Positions 8,381 to 17,179 of a DNA stretch of 46,953 bases are shown piece after piece. The stretch's first letter is position 1, and every line of letters starts with the position of its first letter. The notes beneath the pieces were generated by a model. It was not told the origin of the DNA and searched no databases. It saw nothing but the letters and a program-made list of their open reading frames with translations. The stretch covers positions 1 through 46,953 of the IMG/VR virus record IMGVR_UViG_3300024323_000011. One strand, given 5' to 3'. This stretch comes from a virus. Made by a program: the position numbers and the translations under genes.

Positions 8381-8785
8381 ATGTTTCCACTTCTACTAGG
8401 CGTACTTAGCCCGATACTACAACAAGTTGTTAACAAGTTTTTCCCTGATCCTACAAAGCAGCAAGAATTCATGCTCGCATTCATGACGCAATTGCAGAGT
8501 GCGGACTTGGGACAACTTGAGATTAACAAAGCAGAAGCTGCCAGCGATGGGAATTTCAAAGGTGGATGGCGTCCTGCTATTGGTTGGGTGTGTGCTGGTG
8601 CTCTATTTTACCAGTACATTTTCATCCCCTTGGGTGGATATTTGTCTTCGTTTGTTGGTGAGCGTTATGTCACTGCTATTCTGAATGCTCCGAAGCTCGA
8701 TAACATGCTTTGGGAGTTGTTGTTCGGAATGCTCGGTATGGGTGCGTTGCGTTCATTCGATAAGTTCAAAGGATTGACCAAATGA
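8381..8785 (+). CDS. Holin of the 3-TM family
   Basis: This 134-residue protein matches the Holin_3TMs type. An amphipathic N-terminal helix is followed by a charged linker (DPTKQQEFMLAF). The family hallmark GGWRPAIGWVCAGALFYQYI sits near residue 60-79, then a second and a third hydrophobic helix (IFIPLGGYLSSFV, MLWELLFGMLGMGALRSFDK). It would form the timed inner-membrane hole that releases the amidase encoded 4 bases overlapping downstream (ATGA at 8782). GGAG lies at 8371-8374. Confidence 0.85.
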   Translation: MFPLLLGVLSPILQQVVNKFFPDPTKQQEFMLAFMTQLQSADLGQLEINKAEAASDGNFKGGWRPAIGWVCAGALFYQYIFIPLGGYLSSFVGERYVTAILNAPKLDNMLWELLFGMLGMGALRSFDKFKGLTK

Positions 8786-9354
8786 GTGACAGCGGTACTC
8801 CTGCACATTGGCCGTTCGTGATGTTCGATCCGCCGTCATTCAAAGTGCCACAGCGGAAAGTCACAAGAGTATTCCTACACTGTAGCGCTTGGGATGGCAA
8901 GGTAATCGGACAACAACTAGCGGAGACAATCAATGCTTGGCATCTTGCTAATGGTTGGCGCGGTGTTGGTTATCATTTTCTCGTGGACAATGTTGGAGGT
9001 ATTTGTACAGGGCGTCCACTAGAAGAACAACCTGCGGCACAACTCGGACCAGATCAACGCGGTAATATCGCGACGATTGCGATAATGACGAATGGATTGT
9101 GGGACTTTCAGGAAGCTGCGCTTGCAAGCACGTACATGCTATGCAAGGCGATTGATGATGCATACAAACTCGCGAATACACCTGTGACGTTCCACGGTCA
9201 CTGTGAAATTGATCCAAAGCCGTGTCCTGTGTACGACTATCAGGCATTGCTTGGACTTGTAGATGGGAAATTGAATGGCTGCACGCCCCACACGGCAGCC
9301 GATGTAGCGACGCTTGCAAGAGAGAAAGCTGCCGCACAATGGCACCATACATAG
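8782..9354 (+). CDS. N-acetylmuramoyl-L-alanine amidase (endolysin)
   Basis: This 190-residue Amidase_2/PGRP-fold endolysin cuts the bond between muramic acid and L-alanine of peptidoglycan. Zinc ligands are visible: H33 in VFLHCSAW, H140 in HGHCEID and C148 in KPCPVYD. K146 sits two before the cysteine, as K128 and C130 do in T7 lysozyme, and Y64 (GVGYHFLVD) corresponds to the T7 catalytic tyrosine. There is no signal peptide, so export needs the holin just upstream, with which it shares an ATGA junction. No separate cell-wall-binding domain is present. Confidence 0.92.
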   Translation: MSDSGTPAHWPFVMFDPPSFKVPQRKVTRVFLHCSAWDGKVIGQQLAETINAWHLANGWRGVGYHFLVDNVGGICTGRPLEEQPAAQLGPDQRGNIATIAIMTNGLWDFQEAALASTYMLCKAIDDAYKLANTPVTFHGHCEIDPKPCPVYDYQALLGLVDGKLNGCTPHTAADVATLAREKAAAQWHHT

Positions 9355-9821
9355 TCCGTGATGCTCACGGCTATGAAGTAGACAAGCTCGCTGCAATTGC
9401 GGGGCGTGTGTTAGGAGAAGCCCCAACCTACACACGCCTCGCATTCAATCACGAGAAGACTGCGAACTTACTAGCCGGAGCAATACTGAAACAAAAGGGT
9501 TGGTTCATTCGTGTGATCGCGGTGTCGGACACGGATGAGCCTGTAGGTGGAATTACAGCTGTATGTGAAGAGACAGCATTTGGACCTGATAAGATTGCAT
9601 ACGATCTGATAATGATAGTTGAAAAAGAACATCGCGGTAGATGTACACGTGCATTCATACAGTGCATCGAGGACTATCGCACATGGGCTTTGAATGAAGG
9701 TGCGAAGATTATCAAACTCGGCGTGTCGAGTGGCATCAAGATTGATAGCGTGTCGAATATACTAGAAAGACTTGGCTTCGTGCGTATTGGTTCTATGCAC
9801 GCGCATTTGACAGGAGTGTAA
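9339..9821 (+). CDS. GNAT-family acetyltransferase
   Basis: This 160-residue protein has the GNAT order. A mixed N-terminal part is followed by strands (WFIRVIAVSDTDEPVGGITA, IAYDLIMIVEKEHRG). The acetyl-CoA loop, normally R/Q-x-x-G-x-G/A, is here EHRGRCTRAFIQCIEDY. The C-terminal part (KIIKLGVSSG, SNILERLGFVRIGSMH) is typical of the fold's end. The start at 9339 is preferred over an in-frame upstream start because it gives a complete fold and only a 16-base overlap with the amidase. It sits between lysis and ejection genes, so it may modify a virion protein or an injected host target; the substrate is unknown. Confidence 0.8.
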   Translation: MAPYIVRDAHGYEVDKLAAIAGRVLGEAPTYTRLAFNHEKTANLLAGAILKQKGWFIRVIAVSDTDEPVGGITAVCEETAFGPDKIAYDLIMIVEKEHRGRCTRAFIQCIEDYRTWALNEGAKIIKLGVSSGIKIDSVSNILERLGFVRIGSMHAHLTGV

Positions 9822-9822
9822 T

Positions 9823-10758
9823 ATGAGTGGTGGCGGTGGCGGTGGGAGTGCTCCTCCCCCACAAGATAACAGCATTCAGCTGGAGATGATGCGTGAAGCA
9901 GCGGCACAACGCGAGCAGGATCGTCAAGATGCATTGAAAGCGCAGGCTCGAACTGACTTTCAGAACAACCTGTCCACCGCTGTCACTGGTGCGCATAACA
10001 CTGGACGTGATTATTTCGCATCTCGTGGACTATCACCTGACACGTATTCAAGTCTCATTGACAGCATCGTGAATGATACACGCGTGAAGGTACCTGATCT
10101 AGATGCGAATCCTGCTGCGTACTTCAACAGTGATGCATTCGCTACTGGACTCGATAACGCTCAGAATGTGAAGCGTGCGAACTATACTGGACAAGTGAAT
10201 AGTCGCTTTGCGCCGGGATTTGATCGCACTCTTATTCCAGACAATGCTGGCGATAGCATCGTAAATAGCATCCTCGGTAATCAGACACAGCAAGCACAGC
10301 AACAGCTAGACTTCAATCGCAAGCGTGGATTGTTGAATGACGCTGGATACGCTACGGCTCAGAATGAGCTTGGCGCGCAGGGGAATGCTGCACGCTCTAC
10401 GTTGTCGAATATCGAGAGTAGTATCATCGGCAAGGATCGCCAGGATTTGAATAATATCCGTGGCGATGCAGGTACGGCAGCAAGTCAGTTCCAATTCGGT
10501 ATGCCTGAATTCAGCGTCGATCCGTACTACAAGCAAGCACAGGATAAGGCGACGAGTGATATAGGTAATCTTGAAGGCAGTATTCGTAGCGCACTTGGAA
10601 GCACGAATCTCTTTGATGTACCGACGCTACTACAGAAAGCTGGTACAGCGCAAGGACCAATTAATTTGACTACGAATACTCCCGCCGATACGTCACTTCC
10701 ATTCACTCCGAAGAAGACGAATACAAATCGTGGACTCGGTAGTACTGGTACATTCTAA
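9823..10758 (+). CDS. Probable ejection (internal virion) protein 1
   Basis: This 311-residue protein opens with a glycine run then APPPQDN, followed by long Ala/Gln/Asn/Asp-rich helices (EMMREAAAQREQDRQDALKAQ, QQAQQQLDFNRKRGLLNDAGY). It has no Cys, no signal peptide, and a Thr/Asn-rich tail. The Gly-rich head and Ala/Gln helices are typical of podoviral internal virion proteins that leave the head with the DNA and build a conduit across the envelope. The role is inferred from composition and from its place at the head of a four-gene block ending in a 1,313-residue protein. Confidence 0.6.
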   Translation: MSGGGGGGSAPPPQDNSIQLEMMREAAAQREQDRQDALKAQARTDFQNNLSTAVTGAHNTGRDYFASRGLSPDTYSSLIDSIVNDTRVKVPDLDANPAAYFNSDAFATGLDNAQNVKRANYTGQVNSRFAPGFDRTLIPDNAGDSIVNSILGNQTQQAQQQLDFNRKRGLLNDAGYATAQNELGAQGNAARSTLSNIESSIIGKDRQDLNNIRGDAGTAASQFQFGMPEFSVDPYYKQAQDKATSDIGNLEGSIRSALGSTNLFDVPTLLQKAGTAQGPINLTTNTPADTSLPFTPKKTNTNRGLGSTGTF

Positions 10759-11216
10759 TGAATGAAGTCACATCATATAAGGTGCTGCCTGCACTTCAAC
10801 CAGAAGCACTTGAACGTGTGCGAGACGTGGAAGATCGCATGTTCAAGCTGCCACAGGAACATGTGTTCACGGAGCATGTACTACATGGTGGCTTGTACTC
10901 ACGCACGTGCATGATGAAGCCACATCAAATGCTAACTGGCGTGTTGATGAAAGTGCCTACTCTTGTGATCGTAGCTGGACATTGCATGATTCACACGGGC
11001 ATGGATCACATCACTGTGGAAGGGTATCGTGTATTCCCTGCGATGGCTGGACGGAAGCAGTTATTCGCATCGCTGGCTCACACGTTTATTACGATGGTCT
11101 ACGCTACGAAAGCAAAGACAGTTGAAGAAGCGGAACACGAATTCACAGATGAGTTTCATCTACTTGCATCTCATCGAGACACAAATCACAATCACGTTGT
11201 GATTACTGGAGTGTAG
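10758..11216 (+). CDS. Cupin-like small protein in the ejection block
   Basis: This 152-residue protein shares TAATG with the upstream stop. Its central part has a double-stranded beta-helix rhythm with several histidines (VFTEHVLHGGLYSRTCMM, TLVIVAGHCMIHTGMDHIT, VEGYRVFPAMAGRKQ), suggesting a possible metal site. The C-terminal part is helical (AHTFITMVYATKAKTVEEAEHEF). It resembles hypothetical proteins found among podoviral ejection genes. A structural or enzymatic role cannot be told apart, and no catalytic motif is certain. Confidence 0.65.
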   Translation: MNEVTSYKVLPALQPEALERVRDVEDRMFKLPQEHVFTEHVLHGGLYSRTCMMKPHQMLTGVLMKVPTLVIVAGHCMIHTGMDHITVEGYRVFPAMAGRKQLFASLAHTFITMVYATKAKTVEEAEHEFTDEFHLLASHRDTNHNHVVITGV

Positions 11217-11217
11217 T

Positions 11218-12201
11218 ATGTCAGCAATTGCAGCAATGATCGGTGCAGGTGGTGCCGTCGCAGCGGGTGGCTTGAATCTACTTGCGCAGAGTCAGAAGAG
11301 TGGACAAGATCAAGGCGCGCTGCAAGTCGCAATGCAACAGTACATGTTGCAGAAGAAAGCACTTGAGCAACAGTACGAGTTGCAGACTGCTGGACAGACA
11401 GACGCACGCGGCAATCAAGTACGCTACGTACCGGGACGTGGATGGGTCACTGACCTTACGCCGCAATCTCAGTCCATGCTCAATCGGAGCGATGCAGTAC
11501 AGAATCAAGGATACGTCGAATCGCTTGGGCGTGGTGCGGAGGAACGCCGTGGAGCATTCAACCGACGACTTGCTGAAGGAAGTGCCGCGTCGCCTCTATT
11601 GGATCAGATGCGCTATGGCTATGGCGCACCTACGCGCGGTGGCGTGGCGGGCGCTCATAGTATTGCAAACGTCACAAACGCGACCGAAGGGGCGGATCAA
11701 GCACGAAGCGGCTTTAACGCTGCGGCTTTGCGAACTGGTAGCGGGGCAAATAACCTACAATCGACGATTGCATCCTTGGATCGCGGAGCTACACAAGGGA
11801 TTCGTACGGCACAAGCGAGGTCCGACGAAGAAGCGAGTCCGCTCTACATGCAAATGACGGATCAGTTTAATCAAGGCAAGTTGAACCCGTACAACATGCT
11901 TGCATCACGCGCAAGTAACATAGAGAATATGCCATTCCAGCCTGAGAGTATCAGCGGTGGACTGGATACTGCTACAATGAACCGTGCGAAGTACGCAGAT
12001 ATGTCTCGCGCGAATGCTGCATTCTCTGGCGCTGCGAATCCTTTGATTACTGCGATGATGGCACAGAAGACACCGAACTATGACACGTTCGTTGGTGGTC
12101 TGACTGATAACGCGAAGCAGCTATACAACGCGTACGGTCGGAACAAGCCGAGAATGTACGGTGATGTGACTGAAGATCAAATGAATAATTACATTAGCTA
12201 G
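11218..12201 (+). CDS. Probable ejection (internal virion) protein 2
   Basis: This 327-residue protein begins with a hydrophobic Gly/Ala helix (MSAIAAMIGAGGAVAAGGLN) able to insert in membranes, then a Gln/Lys/Leu coiled coil (MQQYMLQKKALEQQYELQ). A segment with DARGNQVRYVPGRGWVTDLT follows, then Ala/Gln/Ser helices. The opening helix plus low-complexity helical body is the usual pattern of DNA-ejection proteins. One base separates it from the upstream stop. The function is inferred from pattern and context. Confidence 0.6.
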   Translation: MSAIAAMIGAGGAVAAGGLNLLAQSQKSGQDQGALQVAMQQYMLQKKALEQQYELQTAGQTDARGNQVRYVPGRGWVTDLTPQSQSMLNRSDAVQNQGYVESLGRGAEERRGAFNRRLAEGSAASPLLDQMRYGYGAPTRGGVAGAHSIANVTNATEGADQARSGFNAAALRTGSGANNLQSTIASLDRGATQGIRTAQARSDEEASPLYMQMTDQFNQGKLNPYNMLASRASNIENMPFQPESISGGLDTATMNRAKYADMSRANAAFSGAANPLITAMMAQKTPNYDTFVGGLTDNAKQLYNAYGRNKPRMYGDVTEDQMNNYIS

Positions 12202-12209
12202 GTGCGAAC

Positions 12210-12875
12210 ATGAGTGACGCAGTTCCAAAAACACACGTTCCACTTCCCGCTATCTTTCAAAGCGATCCCGTCGAGCAGATATTCTCGAAGGGAATTCTTG
12301 ATCGTGACATGTCCGGCTTGTCGTTCATGTTCAAGAACGCAGCAGAGATGCAGCGCGGACAAGACAAGGAAGACTATCTTGCTGGCGTAGATCGCGCGAA
12401 CAAGATGGCTGCTGCATTATCTCAGCAAGAGACGATGAGTAAGCACGCTATTGAAGTGTTGAAGCAGGCTGTTGAGATGAGCAAGGGAGTTGGCTCTCCT
12501 ACTGACACCATGCCTATCATGCGGATGCTCTTCCCAAGTGGCGTGAGTGATCCGGGTGCTGCTGCGAAGCTCGCATTGTTGCAAAGTGAAGCGACTGCGA
12601 ACAACGCGAAAGCCGCTGGAGAAAGCAAGCCGGAGTTCTCTACTGAAACAGCAGTCACGCCTAGTGGTGTGTCGCAAGAAATACTACGTGCGAAGCAAAA
12701 GGGTGGCGATCCTGCTATGTTGCAAGAGATGGGAAGACAACGCACACTACAAGCGTTGAAGAGTCGCGGTATTACTGGAAGTGGTCCCGGTGGTACAGGA
12801 TTGCCGAATGCAAATCCCGTTGATACATCTCGCACACAGGAATATCTACGTGCTAATCGTGGATGGGGTGGGTAG
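12210..12875 (+). CDS. Probable ejection-block helical protein 3
   Basis: This 221-residue protein is mostly helical in the first 110 residues (MFKNAAEMQRGQDKEDYLAG, AIEVLKQAVEMSKG). A Ser/Gly/Pro/Thr-rich linker follows, with QEILRAKQKGGDPAMLQEMG and a C-terminal RTQEYLRANRGWGG. It has no Cys and no membrane helix. GGTGCG precedes the start at 12210. It sits between two candidate ejection proteins and overlaps the start of the giant one, so it probably belongs to the same injected complex. I recognise no family. Confidence 0.6.
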   Translation: MSDAVPKTHVPLPAIFQSDPVEQIFSKGILDRDMSGLSFMFKNAAEMQRGQDKEDYLAGVDRANKMAAALSQQETMSKHAIEVLKQAVEMSKGVGSPTDTMPIMRMLFPSGVSDPGAAAKLALLQSEATANNAKAAGESKPEFSTETAVTPSGVSQEILRAKQKGGDPAMLQEMGRQRTLQALKSRGITGSGPGGTGLPNANPVDTSRTQEYLRANRGWGG

Positions 12876-15800
12876 TGCCTGATCTGTACGAAATTCTCAA
12901 TGCCGTAGCAGCGAATCCGCAGGGTGCAGACGCGCCTCCGGTACAGCCTGTCGATCCGAAGCCATTGTGGATGCAGAAAGCACTCAAAGTTGCGGGTGCG
13001 ATTACTGACGCCGTAAATCCAATGGCAGTCGTTGGGAATACTGTGCGTGAAGCTCTTGACGGTACGGCTGTAGAGAATAGCCGTATGCGTGCAGGGCAAC
13101 TTGCGCGCATTCCAACAGACGTGATTGGCGGTGCGATTTCGCTACCGAATCTCCCGGACACAGTATCACAAGTACTCGGTGGTCCCAAGATTGGACGTGT
13201 AGATGCACTTGATGAAGCTGCACAGAATGTTCATCAAGTTGGACAGGACATCGGTGAGAGCGTTGCAGGTAAGCCACTCAACGATTCGCTGCTAGAAGGC
13301 ACTCCCGCGGAGCTTGGTGCATCGTGGCAACGTCTTATCGCTGGTGCTGCACTTCCCATACCAGGTAGTTGGCAAGCGAAGATGGGTAGTGCGTTGCAGA
13401 AGGTGAGCGCTGGCAATCAAGCAGTAGATACGATTGCAGCAGGCGCACTCAAAACGATGGAAGTTTTGACTCCGCTGACACTCAATCCGAAAGCAGCACC
13501 GCTTAACATCGCAGTTGCAGCGACGATAACTCCCGCATTGGAGATGGCTGTTAATGCACATGACCAAGCACAAGCAGACATCAAAGCTGCGAGCGATCAA
13601 ACGACAGGGGCACTTGACGTATCCGCACAAGGAGCACAAGAAGCACGGGATGCCACTACACAGCATGTCGTCAAAGCAGGAATGCTGCCGAGTATTACAG
13701 GAGATGACACGACTGACGCAATCATCGGTGCGTCACTACTCGGCGCTGCTACTCTCGCGCAAGCAAAGTTCAATATCGCAGGACGCGTATTGAACGGTAC
13801 GAAGAAGGCGCTCACGAGTTACGATCCGAATAATCCACTTGACAAGACCAAGATGGGTACGTGGGATTTGATACAACAGCAAGTCGTGAATCGTAATCAG
13901 ACATCGGAGACAGCGTTCCGTAAGGTGCTCGAATCACAAGGCGCACCGAATATCGACAAGCGTGTGATGGAGATTAAAGAAAGCAACGCGATGCGTACAG
14001 GTGCATCAGTTGATACACGCATGAAATCGTTGATTACAGATGGACAGATTCCAGATAGCCTTGTGAAAGTGACTCCCATCAACGATCACTACGCTGGTGT
14101 GAGTACATTGAATGATGCGGAGAAGCAGTTGCTTGATCGTGCTATTCTCTCGCAGCAGGAACTAGACGTACGGAATATTCGTAAGACAGTTCACAATCTA
14201 TTCAACACGAACACGCGCGACTTGCAGGGCTACGTGGGACAGGCACAAGCGAATCCACGTGTGAAGCAGTTGATGGACAACTACTTCCAGACGAACCGTG
14301 ATTTCACTACGTATCTAGCAGAACAAAACGCATTCACACATGCGGAATTGCAGAACTTTCGCAAGATGAATCCGAACTACGCTGCACATGAGTTGACAGG
14401 CGGGGATACGCGTTGGCTGAGTCCGCAACGCATTGATCCGAAGAAGCCGGGAATGGGCTTGGAAACATTCGAGCAACTTGGCTCGCCTACACAACTCTGG
14501 CCGCAGTACATTGATGAGGTTGTGAGAAGCACGGAAGGCAAGAAGTTGAAGCGTGACTTCTTTAGCGAATTCGTGCGTGCAAAGAACGCGGGTGATGCGT
14601 ACGCAAGTGACATGATTGGACGCACCACGAATAAAGCTCCGCCTCCTGATAGTGCTGGTCGCTTTGTGCATTGGAGAAACGCGTACGGTGAGAGTCGCTG
14701 GACAGAGGTGATGGACGCTGCTGTGCGTAACTCACTACAAGACGCTACGAATCCATCCGCGCTCCAGATCAACAAAGGACTAGCAGATGCAACACGCTGG
14801 TACGAGCAAGGCGCTGTCGGTACTGGCGCTGCTATTACTGGCAGTGTGTTCGCTCCAAAATCGTATCTCTACAATCGCACGTTCGGAAGTGTATTCCGTC
14901 CAGAAGGAATAGCTGCGTCTCCGTTGGATAAGTTGGTACAACATCTTTCAGGTGGCAAGTTCGGTGCGCCTGAACCATTCACTGCACTTCCCATGGACGT
15001 GTGGAACATGGTGAATGGTGTGAGTGCTACGTTGTGGCAGCGTGGCGCAATGGCACTTCGCAATTCAACAATCCGCAACGGTCCACTTGCGAAGTCACTT
15101 GACGCGATCTTGCCGAAAGTACCCATTGGTCCGAATACTGCACAGGCGGCAGCGGATGGAATGACGACGTTGTACAAGAGACATGGTGCGTATGAGTTGC
15201 AGCAGCGTGGCCTACTTGGACCAAGTACATTCGCGTCTGTTGATCCTGCACTCTCATATCGCCAAGCAGAGAGTGTGCTTCGTTCGCATGGTTTGATTGG
15301 ACAGACCAAGGAAGCAGTCACATTCGTTAGTGATATTCTTCATGCTATCTCATCTGCACCGGGGACGACTACGTTACAATTGAACAAAGGTGCAGACAAA
15401 GCAGCAGTGAGCAACGCTATCCGCAACATGTCTGGTGATCCCGGTGCATCTGGCGCATTTCGTAACGCTGGACTGTCTGCGAAAGTGATTAACACGATCC
15501 CGTGGGGGAACATCTTTCTGCAATCCGGCTTTCGCATGATTAAGGGATTCAAAGAGAATCCACGTGGTGCAGTTGCAGGCATTACGACTACTGCCGTCAT
15601 GCCGGAAGTGTTGTCTGGAATGTGGAATGCTTCGCAAGGACCAGAGTATCTTGACTACCAGTACAATCAACGCTCGCCAGATCAGCAAGCGTCGAGCGTG
15701 TACATCGCGATCCCCGGTCGTCTACCGAGCGAAGGCGTAGAGATACCGATTGATCCGTGGCTGCGTCCATTCAAGCAGATTGGTTCTGTACTCGCTGGCT

Positions 15801-16816
15801 CGTATCTCGGATTACTGGATGGACGCATCTATCATCCAGACAACGCGACGACACTAAAGGCGATTACAGATGCAGTACAACATCGCCAACTCGGTTCACC
15901 GTTCCAGCAAGGCACAGTGCCGAATTCAATCATGAATCAAGTATTCATGCCGCCAGTGCCAGGTCCAGTTGCGGCAGGTGCAGCTGCGTTTGGTGGTGTG
16001 CAATTGCGTAATTGGGATGATGCACGCGCATTGCCTGACAAGCATAATGCAGGTTTCACAGAAGGCATGGGACCGAAAGGAAGCATGTTCCTAGACAAGT
16101 TCGGTCCCGCGCATCTTGAAGACATCGTGCGTGGTATCGCTGCACAAGCTGGTACGAACATCTACACGATGTTGAATGAGACGTTAACTCGTCGCTTCTC
16201 GCAAGAGCTTGGACGGAACGAGACGGATCAATCGTGGAAAGAGTCCGCGAAGCAAGGTGTGACTGCGAACGTCGAACAGAAGTTGAAGGATAGCGGACGC
16301 ATGTTCGGGACTGGTTCGCTATTCGACAACGTACTCACGATTTCACCGGGTACGGAGTCTGCTGGCGTGCTTGTGAATGATAAGTTGAATGGACTTCGCA
16401 AGATTAGCGAAGCATTCGCGAATTCCACCCTCTCAGGCGGTACTCCACAGATTGTTGTAGGAGACAAGAAACGGGGTTATCAAGATTACATGGGGGTAGC
16501 ACCTGTTGGTTCACCTGATTCCACAATGGACGTAATTGGTCGTGAAGCAACACGCATTTACCGTGAGCTAAGCACGTCTTATGGAGGCGCGCGGAAGGAC
16601 TTGTTCGATCAGCGTCAGTCGATCGCGAATTCGTCAAAGTACTCTCCACAGATGAAGCGATACATGATGAATGAAGTAAGTGATCAGATTATTCAGATGG
16701 ATCGTCGCATGTTGGTTGATATGGAACGACATGAGGAAGTTATTTCACAGCAGTTGGGGATTCCTGTGAAGTTCGACAAGTTGGATTTGAATCAAGGTAA
16801 AGGACAGTTCAAGTAA
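12875..16816 (+). CDS. Giant internal virion / DNA-ejection protein (about 1,313 aa)
   Basis: The longest gene encodes about 1,313 residues, mostly helical with Gly/Ala/Gln-rich stretches. Size and position at the end of the ejection block match the large internal virion proteins of podoviruses (T7 gp16 scale), which are ejected first and span the envelope. I saw no transglycosylase, protease or methylase motif. Gly/Ala-rich segments such as GVTANVEQK and GPVAAGAAAFGGVQL could contact membrane. The GTG start at 12875 shares a base with the upstream stop and has GGGGTGGG just upstream; an in-frame ATG at 12863 is the alternative. It ends facing the convergent minus-strand genes. Confidence 0.7.
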   Translation: MPDLYEILNAVAANPQGADAPPVQPVDPKPLWMQKALKVAGAITDAVNPMAVVGNTVREALDGTAVENSRMRAGQLARIPTDVIGGAISLPNLPDTVSQVLGGPKIGRVDALDEAAQNVHQVGQDIGESVAGKPLNDSLLEGTPAELGASWQRLIAGAALPIPGSWQAKMGSALQKVSAGNQAVDTIAAGALKTMEVLTPLTLNPKAAPLNIAVAATITPALEMAVNAHDQAQADIKAASDQTTGALDVSAQGAQEARDATTQHVVKAGMLPSITGDDTTDAIIGASLLGAATLAQAKFNIAGRVLNGTKKALTSYDPNNPLDKTKMGTWDLIQQQVVNRNQTSETAFRKVLESQGAPNIDKRVMEIKESNAMRTGASVDTRMKSLITDGQIPDSLVKVTPINDHYAGVSTLNDAEKQLLDRAILSQQELDVRNIRKTVHNLFNTNTRDLQGYVGQAQANPRVKQLMDNYFQTNRDFTTYLAEQNAFTHAELQNFRKMNPNYAAHELTGGDTRWLSPQRIDPKKPGMGLETFEQLGSPTQLWPQYIDEVVRSTEGKKLKRDFFSEFVRAKNAGDAYASDMIGRTTNKAPPPDSAGRFVHWRNAYGESRWTEVMDAAVRNSLQDATNPSALQINKGLADATRWYEQGAVGTGAAITGSVFAPKSYLYNRTFGSVFRPEGIAASPLDKLVQHLSGGKFGAPEPFTALPMDVWNMVNGVSATLWQRGAMALRNSTIRNGPLAKSLDAILPKVPIGPNTAQAAADGMTTLYKRHGAYELQQRGLLGPSTFASVDPALSYRQAESVLRSHGLIGQTKEAVTFVSDILHAISSAPGTTTLQLNKGADKAAVSNAIRNMSGDPGASGAFRNAGLSAKVINTIPWGNIFLQSGFRMIKGFKENPRGAVAGITTTAVMPEVLSGMWNASQGPEYLDYQYNQRSPDQQASSVYIAIPGRLPSEGVEIPIDPWLRPFKQIGSVLAGSYLGLLDGRIYHPDNATTLKAITDAVQHRQLGSPFQQGTVPNSIMNQVFMPPVPGPVAAGAAAFGGVQLRNWDDARALPDKHNAGFTEGMGPKGSMFLDKFGPAHLEDIVRGIAAQAGTNIYTMLNETLTRRFSQELGRNETDQSWKESAKQGVTANVEQKLKDSGRMFGTGSLFDNVLTISPGTESAGVLVNDKLNGLRKISEAFANSTLSGGTPQIVVGDKKRGYQDYMGVAPVGSPDSTMDVIGREATRIYRELSTSYGGARKDLFDQRQSIANSSKYSPQMKRYMMNEVSDQIIQMDRRMLVDMERHEEVISQQLGIPVKFDKLDLNQGKGQFK

Positions 16817-16997
16817 GTCCCTCTCGTTCTGCCCACCATCTTGCAATCTCGATCGTACCGTCTATCTTATTACGAGATGGATTCCATGTAGATACAGACA
16901 TAGGAATCCAATAATCAGTATCATCAATAACCACGAGATAGGCTTTATCGGTTTCATCTTTTAACTCACAGTCGTATTCGCATGTCTCTTGACTCAT
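16809..16997 (-). CDS. Small acidic protein, unknown
   Basis: This 62-residue protein is the last gene of the minus-strand block; its stop overlaps the end of the giant plus-strand gene by 8 bases. The ATG at 16997 shares ATGA with the upstream stop, which fixes the start over a longer frame. The protein is acidic (CEYDCELKDETDKAYLVVID, DYWIPMSVSTWNPS) and ends with a short helix WWAEREGLT. The SVSTW-x-P-SRN stretch looks like the end of a small modified SH3- or OB-like fold, as in minor phage replication accessories, but no function is assigned. Confidence 0.7.
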   Translation of the reverse strand: MSQETCEYDCELKDETDKAYLVVIDDTDYWIPMSVSTWNPSRNKIDGTIEIARWWAEREGLT

Positions 16998-17179
16998 ACG
17001 GCTCTCCGTGGAATCGTAGGATGATCTAACTGCACCCACTCACCGTCCGGTGGTAGTGGGAGTTTTTTTGTCTCGTTTAGTTCAAACTCAGTCGCGTACT
17101 GTGCTTGTACCCAACCGTTACCGCGTTGCCAGTACACGCCTTTTTGTGTTTTGTTTTTAATAACACAAACCGTAACCAT
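16994..17179 (-). CDS. Small protein, unknown
   Basis: This 61-residue protein starts at 17179, where its ATG shares a base with the stop of the upstream ATPase gene (TGATG); a GTG one codon earlier is possible. It is beta-rich (VTVCVIKNKTQKGVYWQRGN, WVQAQYATEFEL) with a Pro-rich end (LPLPPDGEWVQLDHPTIPRR). No membrane segment. Coupling to the replication operon suggests co-expression with polymerase and ATPase. No family recognised. Confidence 0.7.
   Translation of the reverse strand: MVTVCVIKNKTQKGVYWQRGNGWVQAQYATEFELNETKKLPLPPDGEWVQLDHPTIPRRAV

Noticed and set aside
12422-13099. 225-residue minus-strand frame
   Set aside because: Antisense to ejection genes; no start signal.
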